Part shown: positions 24,945-33,115 of the stretch, piece by piece
How the letters are laid out: each line of letters starts with the position of its first letter
How positions within the stretch are numbered: the stretch's first letter is position 1
Origin: Glaciecola sp. UBA2563
GTDB taxonomy: Bacteria > Pseudomonadota > Gammaproteobacteria > Enterobacterales > Alteromonadaceae
NCBI GenBank assembly: GCA_002340325.1
Contig: DDLV01000076.1
Coordinates: 1-43,900, forward strand
Length of the DNA stretch: 43,900 nucleotides
Reading direction: 5' to 3'
The notes under the pieces: generated by a model
What the model was told of the DNA's origin: nothing
Seen by the model: only the letters and a program-made list of their open reading frames with translations
Databases searched by the model: none
Translations under genes and position numbers: made by a program

Positions 24945-25958
24945 ATGAGAAGAATTTTGGTTGTCATATCAGTAATGTTACTGTTTGCATGTTCAGCGAC
25001 GTCCGAGAAGGTTACCGACGAATTAGAATATGGCCCAAGAATATTTCCCGAAGACACTGAAAAGTGGACAGCCATCGTCGCCGCATATGCGCCTGAAATC
25101 GAAGCCATTGATAAAGCCTTTGAATCTATGGACGCTGCACAAATCGATAAGACGGTTACGATTAAAGGCGTAAGGTATCAAATCGGCAGTTATAAAGGCG
25201 AACCTATTGTCATATTCACCACGGGCATTAGCGTGCCAAACGCGGCGATGACGATGCAAATGGCATTTGATTATTTCCCCATTGATAAAGTCGTCATGAT
25301 GGGGATTGCAGGCTCAATAAACCCTTCATTCAACCCAGGCGATATTGCGATCCCTGAGCGGTGGTATTTCCATGATGAGTCTGTCTATGTCAATCCGACG
25401 CCCGATGACCCAGAAAAATTTATACTACCTGACTACTATGAATCTGCATTAGCGCGCTATAAAGCACGCGAACTTACCGATCCTCACGCACCAAAATACA
25501 AAAATTTTGGGTTTATACAACCAGAAGAAATGGCCATTGTAAAAGAAGGATGGGATAAACCACGGCAAATGCCCTATTTTGAAGCTTCTGCTAATTTATT
25601 AAGCTATGCCAAAAAAGCGATTGATAATACCGACCAAATCACAATGCCTTCCGGCAAACCAATAGGTATTCATTATGGCGGCAATGGCGTAACTGGCTCT
25701 GTGTTTCTTGATAATGCGGAGTATCGAGGATGGCTGCAAGATGTTTATGATGCTCAGGTGACCGAAATGGAATCTGCCGCTGTCGGACTCGTTTGCTTTG
25801 TCAATGATGTGGACTGGCTAATTATTCGTTCTATCAGCGACCTAGCGGGTGGACAAGTTGGCAAGAATGAAGAAAATGTGTTTGACGCTATTGCATCGGG
25901 CACAGGCACAAAACTAATGATTGCTGTGCTTGACGAAATGGTCAAAAGTGAGAATTAG
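24945..25958 (+). CDS. Lipoprotein purine nucleosidase/phosphorylase (PNP_UDP, MTA/SAH nucleosidase-like)
   Basis: This 337-residue lipoprotein has a nucleoside phosphorylase fold. The ATG at 24945 follows GGAG by 7 bases and gives the lipobox LLFAC with Cys16 and Ser17, which predicts outer-membrane anchoring facing the periplasm. The catalytic domain shows VVMMGIAGSINPSFNPGDI, then TEMESAAVG and RSISDLAGG, the usual nucleoside-binding glutamate and catalytic aspartate regions of this superfamily. It probably splits purine nucleosides or methylthioadenosine-like compounds outside the inner membrane. The gene is convergent with the alpha/beta hydrolase and overlaps its end by 4 bases. A TTG at 24915 is open but would spoil the lipoprotein signal. 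Confidence 0.85.
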   Translation: MRRILVVISVMLLFACSATSEKVTDELEYGPRIFPEDTEKWTAIVAAYAPEIEAIDKAFESMDAAQIDKTVTIKGVRYQIGSYKGEPIVIFTTGISVPNAAMTMQMAFDYFPIDKVVMMGIAGSINPSFNPGDIAIPERWYFHDESVYVNPTPDDPEKFILPDYYESALARYKARELTDPHAPKYKNFGFIQPEEMAIVKEGWDKPRQMPYFEASANLLSYAKKAIDNTDQITMPSGKPIGIHYGGNGVTGSVFLDNAEYRGWLQDVYDAQVTEMESAAVGLVCFVNDVDWLIIRSISDLAGGQVGKNEENVFDAIASGTGTKLMIAVLDEMVKSEN

Positions 25959-26797
25959 TCTGAATCATTTTCTAGTGTGTCAATAAACCACTGAATCGTT
26001 TGGTGCAATACTCTATCGTCATACGTCTCATTGGGGTCAAGCACATTGAAAATGTGATCGGCCCCAGATATATAGCGCGATTCCTCAATGTCACCCGCTG
26101 CAACATCAAGAATTTTACGATCAATATCAGGTAGATAATCCTCTGTGCCTCTTATCGTCATTAGCGCACCTGAGTACGCGCCAAAGGAAGGAAAAATATC
26201 ACTGACGAAAAAGCCTTTAAAATGTTGAGGGGTAATCGTAATGTCAACCCACGCATTCATGACAACATTATTACCTTCTTCTAACTGTTTAGTTTGTTGT
26301 GCATCGAGTAAGTTTTTCACCACTTCTGCAGGTGTATCCGCTGATGACCACAACACCAGGCTATCAATTTCATTGTTTTTTTCCCCTGCCAGAGCAATCG
26401 CAGTTGCGCCACCTAGACTAAAGCCAACAACGCCAGTTTTTATATCAGGGTATGTTTGCTTTAAAAACGATAGGCCCGTTTTTGCATCTGTAACACGAGA
26501 TGAGAAGGTACTTGTGAGCGTGTAGTTAGTCGCTGCCTGCTCGCTTTCACCGCGAATATTGATGCGAAGTGAAGCGATATTTTGATCAGCCAGCAGACTC
26601 GCTAATCGTTTGTAGAAATCGCCGACCTCGTTCATTTGACCTGCCCAACCATGGACCATCAATACGGATGCTTTTGGCGTATCAGAGGGTTGGTGATGTG
26701 TAGCTATCATTTCATTATCAAGTATAACGACTTCTTCTGATGCGAAAGCACATGAAGCTATTAGTGATACTAATGCATAGGCAAGCTTAGTTTTCAT
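25955..26797 (-). CDS. Secreted alpha/beta hydrolase
   Basis: This is a 280-residue alpha/beta-hydrolase-fold protein with an N-terminal signal peptide (MKTKLAYALVSLIASCAFA). It shows the oxyanion-hole motif VHGWAG, the nucleophile elbow GFSLGG and a late histidine region SGADHIF. The substrate is not predictable; esters or amides of nucleosides are possible given the neighbours, but this is only a guess. The ATG at 26797 lies inside the end of the NUP-type gene (11-base overlap), so the two genes are probably translated together. A longer frame upstream exists but would remove the signal peptide. Confidence 0.82.
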   Translation of the reverse strand: MKTKLAYALVSLIASCAFASEEVVILDNEMIATHHQPSDTPKASVLMVHGWAGQMNEVGDFYKRLASLLADQNIASLRINIRGESEQAATNYTLTSTFSSRVTDAKTGLSFLKQTYPDIKTGVVGFSLGGATAIALAGEKNNEIDSLVLWSSADTPAEVVKNLLDAQQTKQLEEGNNVVMNAWVDITITPQHFKGFFVSDIFPSFGAYSGALMTIRGTEDYLPDIDRKILDVAAGDIEESRYISGADHIFNVLDPNETYDDRVLHQTIQWFIDTLENDSD

Positions 26798-27905
26798 ATG
26801 GCAGTCTTGTTTGGTATTCATCCCAGTTTTCAATAATGGTGTCCACCACTTTGCTACCAACAATATAAGCTGATTCCAAAGCGCCTTGCATACCTGCATA
26901 GCCATCGTCACCGCTTTCCAATACTAAATTTTCGAGCGGCGTCAGCCCTGGCGGTTGCATCGAGTAATTGCTTCCTGTTCTAACTACCATGAATCTATCT
27001 TTATCCACCCTTCCAACTTTATCTAAATAAATCATAGATTGGAAACTTCCGGTATCTTCCATTCCAGAACTGACAAAATTACCATTGCCGCCAGTCCAAT
27101 AATGTACCCATAAATTTGCCCAATCATTCAGCTTTTCGCCATGCCAAAACGTGGAAGCTGCGAGATGTTCACCCTTCAAAACAAAGGGCGGTTTTTGTGC
27201 GTTCGGATATCCTTTGTATTTTGCGCGCAATGCTGCCATTGAGGGGTAGTCGGGTAACGTTAAATCTTTGGTTAACTGAAATGCCCATTCAGCTAACGCT
27301 TCGTTGAGTTTGTAAACTTCGCCATTAGTAGATTGTCCATGGCGATTAAGGTTGTCCAGATCAATTGTTTTATTCTCCTCCAACGGCTTAACGTCGAATA
27401 GCGGAAAGTAGCCAGTTGACCAAGAAGAAGGCATCTCTCTGGCATCTATCTGATGCGCTAAATCGCCATCGACTAACCATGTTGCCCATGCCGCCGAACC
27501 AATTGATGCGTCAGCAGGATCAAAACCAGCAATCCCAGCCACTACCCAGTATGCCTGCGTCAAATCAAACCTAGGATCCATACCAAGCGCCATAATAGCA
27601 GAGGCAGCTTTTGCCGTTCCCATCCCAGTAACAATGCCCATTACTCCAGTGTCTTCGTTTATGCATATATCGTGATGCGAAACCTCAAAAGGTAAACACG
27701 TAGTTAGTTTTTGATTAGCTTTCCAAAGTTGAAATTCACCAGGCCTGTCCCCCTCATCTGCTCCTATCTCAAACATGGTGACAACGACTGCTTTTATCTT
27801 ACTAGGTTGGTCATGTTTGATTACATGTGGATTACTTGTTGAAGCGCATCCGAATAGAATAAAACTCAACGCAAGCAATAAGTAAATAAAAAAGTTTTTG
27901 TTCAA
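26787..27905 (-). CDS. Purine nucleoside permease-type lipoprotein (NUP family, PF06516)
   Basis: This lipoprotein of about 372 residues belongs to the NUP family, named after a yeast purine nucleoside permease but related in fold to nucleoside phosphorylases. It has lipobox ILFGC (Cys20, Ala21), then TMFEIGADEGDRPGEFQLW, GIVTGMGTAKAASAIMALG and VVAGIAGFDPADASIGSAAW, all family landmarks. It has no polytopic membrane character, so a nucleoside-binding or nucleoside-cleaving periplasmic role is more likely than transport by itself. A TTG start at 27905 is chosen because AGGAG lies about 10 bases upstream; the TTG at 27914 is too close to it. It follows the TonB receptor gene, separated by a terminator-like hairpin. 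Confidence 0.85.
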   Translation of the reverse strand: MNKNFFIYLLLALSFILFGCASTSNPHVIKHDQPSKIKAVVVTMFEIGADEGDRPGEFQLWKANQKLTTCLPFEVSHHDICINEDTGVMGIVTGMGTAKAASAIMALGMDPRFDLTQAYWVVAGIAGFDPADASIGSAAWATWLVDGDLAHQIDAREMPSSWSTGYFPLFDVKPLEENKTIDLDNLNRHGQSTNGEVYKLNEALAEWAFQLTKDLTLPDYPSMAALRAKYKGYPNAQKPPFVLKGEHLAASTFWHGEKLNDWANLWVHYWTGGNGNFVSSGMEDTGSFQSMIYLDKVGRVDKDRFMVVRTGSNYSMQPPGLTPLENLVLESGDDGYAGMQGALESAYIVGSKVVDTIIENWDEYQTRLPYEN

Positions 27906-27925
27906 TTTATACAAACTCCTATAGG

Positions 27926-27956
27926 AAAAAAGGGAAATATCCGAAGATATTTCCCC
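27926..27956 (-). terminator. Rho-independent terminator with TTCG loop after the TonB receptor gene
   Basis: On the minus strand GGGAAATATC-TTCG-GATATTTCCC is followed by TTTTTT. The 10-bp perfect stem, stable tetraloop and T-run make a classic intrinsic terminator. It lies 24 bases after the receptor stop and 21 bases before the NUP-gene start. It could therefore lower expression of the downstream lipoprotein genes relative to the receptor. Confidence 0.88.
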
Positions 27957-27979
27957 TATTGAATTTACATATTCCAGTT

Positions 27980-30412
27980 TTAAAACATGTAAGTAAACTT
28001 AGCTTGAAAGTGTCTTGGTAGTTCAGGTAATACTATCTGTGAACCAAACAAATCAGGGAAGTTCGCTCGGTAGTAGGTTTCATCAGTAGCATTTTTAAGG
28101 TTAAAACTCGCAGTCCAAGTTTCAGCATCATAGAAAACACCAAGGTTAACCAACGTGTATGATGGCAATGTTACTACCTGTGAAAAACTAGAAAATGTCT
28201 CGTCAGCTTTTATCACACTAGCGTTTGCCGCAAAGCCATTCTGAAAATCATAGGTTGCGTTAAGTGTATAGATATTTTCAGGTATACCTGCTTTTCTCGC
28301 ATCTTCTCTCGTTTCAACCGCGTTAAAGCCAATTGGCGTACCGCCGTAGAACAATGAAGCGTCGGTAACTGATGGTAAATCCTCAATGCCTAAGAACGCA
28401 AACTGAGTACCATTTTCCAAGGCTGTCAAATTGTATACCTTAAGGTTAGTATAGCCTGCACCAATAACTAGGTTTTCGTTCACAACCCATCTTAATTCAA
28501 ACTCGACACCTTCATTTTCAGTTGTTGAATTCGTTACGATAGCCTGTGCGTTAAAGTCTGTTCGCTCTTGCTCATAAACTGATAGCGCAAAGTACAGTGT
28601 ATCTTCTAAGAACGAACCTTTAATACCGTATTCAAAGAGTTCAGAAGTATCAAATGCACCATCAGCGACTTGTCCTACACCAATCTCAGCACCCTGGCCG
28701 GCAACCAAAGTTGCTTGTTCAGCAGCCGTTATATATGGAATAAGTCCGAATGGTGTTTTATAAGAGATACTCGTGTTCCATGATGTGCCATCAAACGTTT
28801 CCTCAACCGTTTCTATCGGACCCGGCGTAAGTAACAAGTCTCCCCGAGAGGTTGTCTCCACATCTATCTCATCATAGCGAACGCCTAAAAGGATGTTTAA
28901 ACCAAAGTCCCACGTAAGGTCTGTTAATACTGCAATACCAAGGTTTGTATAGTCACCATCGTCGTAGTTATCAAAGTCTCGTCCAATACGTGTTGCAAGA
29001 AGTCGACGATCCAGCGCAGTTGATGGGCCCGTAAGATCTCGACGATCAAAATATTCATTTGTAAAATCGTCACCGTGTAGGAAATCCGTATGACGAATCG
29101 AGGGAGAGATTTGTACTTGCGCGAGCAAAGAGTCAGTCTCATATTCTGTTGCAAAAATTAGCTTGTTTTCAAATACCCAGCTGTCATGAAACTGCGAAAA
29201 ACCGTAGGCATTTTCGTTCAAGTTATCATATCTTTCGTAGAACATCTGGTTGGTTATTTCCCAACTGTCGGCAAAATACACAATATCGAAATACAGTGTC
29301 TCAACAACATTTTTAAGGATATCATCTGGCGCAACTAATACTTGATCACCACGAAGCGTTGCAGTACCAGGATTATCTAGCGCCATAAGCGGAGCAAAGA
29401 AATCATTTGTGATCCGCTCAATATTGGGGTCAAAATCAGGGCTGCTGAATATAAATGGGTTGATGCTTGGATCTGAGAGTCTTACGCGGTTGTATTCCTG
29501 ATGAGAGATTGAGCCATCACCATCGAGGTCTAGCGGCTGAGCCGTACCCGTCACGTAAGTTCCATTATCAATTAGGTCTTGACTCAATCGGTTCCAGCCC
29601 GCTACTTGATTGCCTTCATAATCATGATACATACCGCCAAATTCGATTCTTAAATTATCTGAAATATCCACGTCGAATGATGCTTGCAGGATAGTTTGAT
29701 CGGTTGCTGAATTATTGTAGTAGCTGCCAGAGTTTTCTATTTCGCCATACAAGTAAAACCCCATGTCTTTGCCGGCAAAACTTGCTGGTCCGCCAATCTC
29801 AGCGGTCATTACGCTCTTATCCCAGGTGCCATGGGTATAGGAAAATGCGCCTTCATTTTCTTCGAGGTACTGCCCGCTGCTTGCTCTTGCTGATTTGGGT
29901 ATAAAGTTGAGGTATCCGCCAATCTTAGCTGGGCCGTAGATTGGTGAAGCGGGGCCACGAACAACGTCAATCCTGCTTGATGCGCCAATTGGCGTCGGAT
30001 AGTTTCCCGGGTTATCCAGTCGTTTCACACCTCTAAAGTACGTTTCACCTGGTGTTCCCCTGACGTCCAAAGATCCAGCAACACCAAAAAATGACTGGGT
30101 AAATGTTCCAGGTGCGAATGCCACCAACTCATCAATATCACTTACGCTGAAACGCTCCAACTGTTCGAGACTAATTGAAGAGGCAGATCTTGGCGTATCC
30201 AAAATTGATTTGCCGAAACCGAATACGGATTCTACATCTTGACCTGGCAAACTTCCCAAAGATCCTTTTATTTCAATTACTTCTGTATCCTCATCTGGAG
30301 AAACTTCGTCACTGACTTCTTCTTGCGCGTATAATTTAACGCTTATCAATGAGTTAAATGCGACTGCAATTGCTAACGCAATCGGTGTTGACTTGAATGT
30401 TTTTGATCTCAT
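27980..30412 (-). CDS. TonB-dependent outer-membrane receptor
   Basis: This 810-residue outer-membrane receptor probably imports a nucleoside or nucleobase-related ligand with TonB energy. It has a signal peptide (cleavage near residue 29, KLYAQ|EE) and a plug domain (about 60-170, with DVRGTPGETYFRGV and IDVVRGPASPIYGPAKIGGY). The C-terminal barrel ends in an aromatic residue (FTYMF). A short EIKG stretch near residue 47 may be the TonB box. An unusual EF-hand-like loop DLDGDGSISHQE occurs at residues 295-306. GGGAAG precedes the ATG. A RutR-like palindrome lies about 150 bp upstream. The nucleoside-related lipoproteins downstream suggest the ligand class. Confidence 0.93.
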   Translation of the reverse strand: MRSKTFKSTPIALAIAVAFNSLISVKLYAQEEVSDEVSPDEDTEVIEIKGSLGSLPGQDVESVFGFGKSILDTPRSASSISLEQLERFSVSDIDELVAFAPGTFTQSFFGVAGSLDVRGTPGETYFRGVKRLDNPGNYPTPIGASSRIDVVRGPASPIYGPAKIGGYLNFIPKSARASSGQYLEENEGAFSYTHGTWDKSVMTAEIGGPASFAGKDMGFYLYGEIENSGSYYNNSATDQTILQASFDVDISDNLRIEFGGMYHDYEGNQVAGWNRLSQDLIDNGTYVTGTAQPLDLDGDGSISHQEYNRVRLSDPSINPFIFSSPDFDPNIERITNDFFAPLMALDNPGTATLRGDQVLVAPDDILKNVVETLYFDIVYFADSWEITNQMFYERYDNLNENAYGFSQFHDSWVFENKLIFATEYETDSLLAQVQISPSIRHTDFLHGDDFTNEYFDRRDLTGPSTALDRRLLATRIGRDFDNYDDGDYTNLGIAVLTDLTWDFGLNILLGVRYDEIDVETTSRGDLLLTPGPIETVEETFDGTSWNTSISYKTPFGLIPYITAAEQATLVAGQGAEIGVGQVADGAFDTSELFEYGIKGSFLEDTLYFALSVYEQERTDFNAQAIVTNSTTENEGVEFELRWVVNENLVIGAGYTNLKVYNLTALENGTQFAFLGIEDLPSVTDASLFYGGTPIGFNAVETREDARKAGIPENIYTLNATYDFQNGFAANASVIKADETFSSFSQVVTLPSYTLVNLGVFYDAETWTASFNLKNATDETYYRANFPDLFGSQIVLPELPRHFQAKFTYMF

Positions 30413-30556
30413 GATGCTTCCCTGAGCTGTTGTTTTTTTGGTTTAATGTACTGCGGAGTTCTGCTTGTTCAACAAGGGCTGCTTTGGATCATTTTAGGCG
30501 CAACACGTTGTTTTCTTTGCAATAAACTTTCCGGTTGCACGTAGAATGCCAAAATA

Positions 30557-30572
30557 TTGACCAAATGGTCGG
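30557..30572. promoter_or_regulatory. RutR-like operator upstream of the TonB receptor gene
   Basis: TTGACCAAATGGTCGG matches 12 of 14 defined positions of TTGACCAnnTGGTCAA, and the inner GACCA-TGGTC dyad is perfect. It lies 145-160 bp before the receptor start. It is the second such site in the window and suggests shared control with the purine permease at 2.6-4.0 kb. The rest of the 30413-30724 gap is AT-rich and holds no gene. Confidence 0.55.
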
Positions 30573-30724
30573 TTTTTTTAAAACGCTCATAAGGATTTGA
30601 AAAAATTGAGATTTTTAAGATGAACAAAACCATCTTATGCACAAGATTAGGTCATAAAATTTATAGAACAACCAAATACCGCATCATCTTGGTGCGAAGG
30701 TAACAAAAAAAGTGCAATGGCGAA

Positions 30725-31084
30725 TCAAGGGCTATATGTTAAGTGCAATTTGTGTGTCGTCGCATTCGAAAGTATGCGACGCGTGTCATGAAATGTATTT
30801 TTGAGTTCGAAGTATTTTGCTTTTGTAATACTACAACGCCCATCATTTACTGCTTCACGCTGAGTCAATAGTAATTCGCCATCATTGTGGACCTCTATAC
30901 TGTTATCAATAACAACTTTTAATGCCGCAGGGATTGCGATAGTAAAGACAAACCAGATACCCATCAGGATGATGAGATTGGATGTGTTTGATTTCTGGCC
31001 CGAAAGTCGTAAATCAAAAAAATCACAAGAAACCGATTTATGTCTAATACTGAAATCTAGATTATTGATGAAGTTGACCTCCAC
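30725..31084 (-). CDS. Small hypothetical membrane protein
   Basis: This is a possible 119-residue protein with a GTG start, one hydrophobic segment (residues about 37-57, NLIILMGIWFVFTIAIPAAL) and a following polar region that could lie outside the membrane. The codon pattern looks coding and the product looks protein-like, but I recognise no family. A 92-codon frame on the other strand is less convincing. It lies 48 bases after the AraC/GlxA gene on the same strand and before the TonB receptor gene, so it might be a small accessory gene of either. Confidence 0.45.
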   Translation of the reverse strand: MEVNFINNLDFSIRHKSVSCDFFDLRLSGQKSNTSNLIILMGIWFVFTIAIPAALKVVIDNSIEVHNDGELLLTQREAVNDGRCSITKAKYFELKNTFHDTRRILSNATTHKLHLTYSP

Positions 31085-31131
31085 GTATCATCTTGACGAA
31101 CGCCTTATGCCAAATGGACTGCAAAATCTCA

Positions 31132-32088
31132 TTAAGCAGACGTCTTTTTATCTAATTCTTTAAATTGTTCTCGATAGTAAGTAGGCGATATACCCAGCTC
31201 TTTTCTAAAATGGTGTCGCATTGTAATTCCGTTGTTAAAACCGGAAAGCTCGGCAACTTTTTCAACACTATATGGTTTTGTTTCTAGCATGGATTTAGCG
31301 AAATTAAGACGCTGAAAAGTCAGCCATTCTTTAGGTGTCAGGTTAAACGTTGCTTTGAATTTTCGATCAAAAGAACGTCTCGACATGACCGCTTTGTCGG
31401 CAAAAGATGACATGTCGATATTCGAATTCAGGTTCTTTAACGCCCAATCAATGGCAGCAGAAAACCTACTGTTGTCAGGCGACATAGGTTTTTCTGAGAA
31501 TTGAGATTGACTACCTTTTCTATGCGCAGAAATCACCAGCCGTCGCGCAATAGCGTTGGCAATGTGATGGCCAAAATCCTGCCGGATGATTTCCAATCCT
31601 AAATCTAATCCAGCTGCACTGCCTGCAGAACACCCAACTTGCCCATCAAAGCAATACAGTGTGTCCTCGATGTATTCGATACTTGGGAATCTGGATTTAA
31701 ATTCATCTGCGTATCGCCAATGGGTAATGGCCTGTCTGTTGGATAAAAAACCGAGCGTTGCTAGCAAAAACGCGCCAGAACAAAAAGATATGATCTGCTT
31801 GTTATCTGCATAGAACTTGCAAAGTTCAGCTGACAAATCATCCGGCACATGCACTTTATGTACCGGCCAACTTGGCACGACTACAAGATCGTAGTCATTA
31901 AAGTTATCTATCTGCTTGCATATTAATTTAATACCACTGGTTGTTTCTAATGGTTTTGAGACGAAACTAACAACATCGCACTCATACCAATCTTCGAACT
32001 CTGGCCGAGGCAATCCAAATAATTCAACAGCACAGCCTAATTCAAAAAACGCGACACTGGGATAGGACAGAATGGCAACTCTTTTCAT
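31132..32088 (-). CDS. GlxA-family transcriptional regulator (DJ-1/PfpI plus AraC HTH)
   Basis: This regulator of about 318 residues has an N-terminal class-I glutamine amidotransferase-like (DJ-1/PfpI) domain (about 1-170, with IISFCSGAFLLATLGFL) and a C-terminal AraC helix-turn-helix pair (about 210-310, with MSRRSFDRKFKATFNLTPKEW and a second helix ending RHHFRKELGISPTYYREQF). ATG at 32088 follows AAGAG. An ATG nine codons earlier is possible but has no such site. It is divergent from a rhodanese gene with a cupin gene after it. Related FtrA-like regulators often neighbour rhodanese genes. Its regulon is probably those two genes; the ligand is unknown. Confidence 0.9.
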   Translation of the reverse strand: MKRVAILSYPSVAFFELGCAVELFGLPRPEFEDWYECDVVSFVSKPLETTSGIKLICKQIDNFNDYDLVVVPSWPVHKVHVPDDLSAELCKFYADNKQIISFCSGAFLLATLGFLSNRQAITHWRYADEFKSRFPSIEYIEDTLYCFDGQVGCSAGSAAGLDLGLEIIRQDFGHHIANAIARRLVISAHRKGSQSQFSEKPMSPDNSRFSAAIDWALKNLNSNIDMSSFADKAVMSRRSFDRKFKATFNLTPKEWLTFQRLNFAKSMLETKPYSVEKVAELSGFNNGITMRHHFRKELGISPTYYREQFKELDKKTSA

Positions 32089-32207
32089 AAACGCTCTTAA
32101 AATCAATTTGGCCATATATTAACGATTAATGTCTTTATAGCCAATTGGTTTTTAATCAGTATCAGCTAATAATTGCCTAGTCGTTTATGTATAGATAAGG
32201 AAAAAAG

Positions 32208-32609
32208 ATGTCATCTGCCGTTTCAAGACCGCCTGCTGCTGATAGCAAAAGGGCCCAACAACACTTCCAGTCACTTTTGGAATATGAGACCGATTGTTGG
32301 GACACTCACCATGCTATTACCAACAACCGTAAAGATTTTGTCCTATTGGATGTTCGAGGAGCAGATTTATTTCAACAAGGACATCTGCCGTCATCTGTAA
32401 ACTTGCCACATATGAAAATCAATGAAGACAATCTAGCTGAATTCCCGATGGAAACGCTATTTGTAGTGTATTGCGCAGGACCTCATTGTAATGGCGCTGA
32501 CAAAGCTGCGATTCGCTTGGCAACATTGAATCGCCCAGTCAAAAAAATGATTGGTGGGATCACGGGTTGGATAGATGAGGGATTTCAACTGGTGACAGAC
32601 GAAAAATGA
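32208..32609 (+). CDS. Rhodanese-like domain protein
   Basis: This 133-residue single rhodanese domain has the N-terminal LLDVRGADLFQQGHLPSSVN motif and an active-site loop YCAGPHCNGADKA in which the first cysteine is the expected sulfur carrier. It may move persulfide sulfur or act as a small thiol enzyme in the cytoplasm. The ATG follows AAGGA by 8 bases. It is divergent from the GlxA-type regulator and precedes a cupin gene on the same strand by 89 bases, with a short hairpin between them. Confidence 0.9.
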   Translation: MSSAVSRPPAADSKRAQQHFQSLLEYETDCWDTHHAITNNRKDFVLLDVRGADLFQQGHLPSSVNLPHMKINEDNLAEFPMETLFVVYCAGPHCNGADKAAIRLATLNRPVKKMIGGITGWIDEGFQLVTDEK

Positions 32610-32652
32610 GAAGGCTCTTCGACACAATTATTTAAAGGATACTCATAAATTG

Positions 32653-32668
32653 TTGGCCTAAAGGCCAA
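32653..32668. other. Short perfect hairpin between rhodanese and cupin genes
   Basis: TTGGCC-TAAA-GGCCAA is a perfect 6-bp stem with a four-base loop, 31 bases before the cupin start. It lacks a T-run, so it is more likely an operator or RNA processing element than a terminator. Confidence 0.4.
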
Positions 32669-32698
32669 TATAAAGCAAGTAAAAACAAGGGAGAGACC

Positions 32699-33058
32699 AT
32701 GCAAAAACACAATTTGAAAGAGGTAGCGAATGCCATAGAGTCGCTTTACCAGTATGAAACTATAGCCCATATGAACGATCACATGTTTACCTTAGTGAGA
32801 ACCGAAAACCGCACATTGGACTTTCATACACATCATGAATCAGATGAAGTGTTTTATATTGTGTCTGGTTCTATGAAATTAGAGTTTAGGGACAGAATAA
32901 TAGACTTGGGTACAGGTGATTTGATGGTAGTTCCAAAAGGCGTTGAACACCGCCCCATTTGCACAACAGAGGTGCTTATTCTTTTAATTGAAAAGAATGG
33001 CACCTTAACCAATGAAAATACAGGGGGAACTTACTCTCCCCAGACACAAAAATTATGA
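32699..33058 (+). CDS. Small cupin-domain protein
   Basis: This 119-residue cytoplasmic cupin has the metal-binding motif HTHHESDEVFYIVSG (two histidines and a glutamate) and a second motif GDLMVVPKGVEHRP. It is a single conserved barrel with no signal peptide. A GGGAG ribosome-binding site lies before the ATG. Possible roles include sugar or small-molecule binding or dioxygenase-like chemistry; none is supported specifically. It is convergent with the long metalloprotease gene downstream. Confidence 0.9.
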   Translation: MQKHNLKEVANAIESLYQYETIAHMNDHMFTLVRTENRTLDFHTHHESDEVFYIVSGSMKLEFRDRIIDLGTGDLMVVPKGVEHRPICTTEVLILLIEKNGTLTNENTGGTYSPQTQKL

Positions 33059-33115
33059 AACGACGATAAAGCCAACGACTGTCCGAAAAGTGTAATCGGC
33101 TGCGTCAAATCGATA

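Noticed and set aside
30885..31163. 92-codon plus-strand frame opposite the small hypothetical membrane protein
   Set aside because: It has poorer coding character than the minus-strand frame and its end runs into the AraC/GlxA gene.
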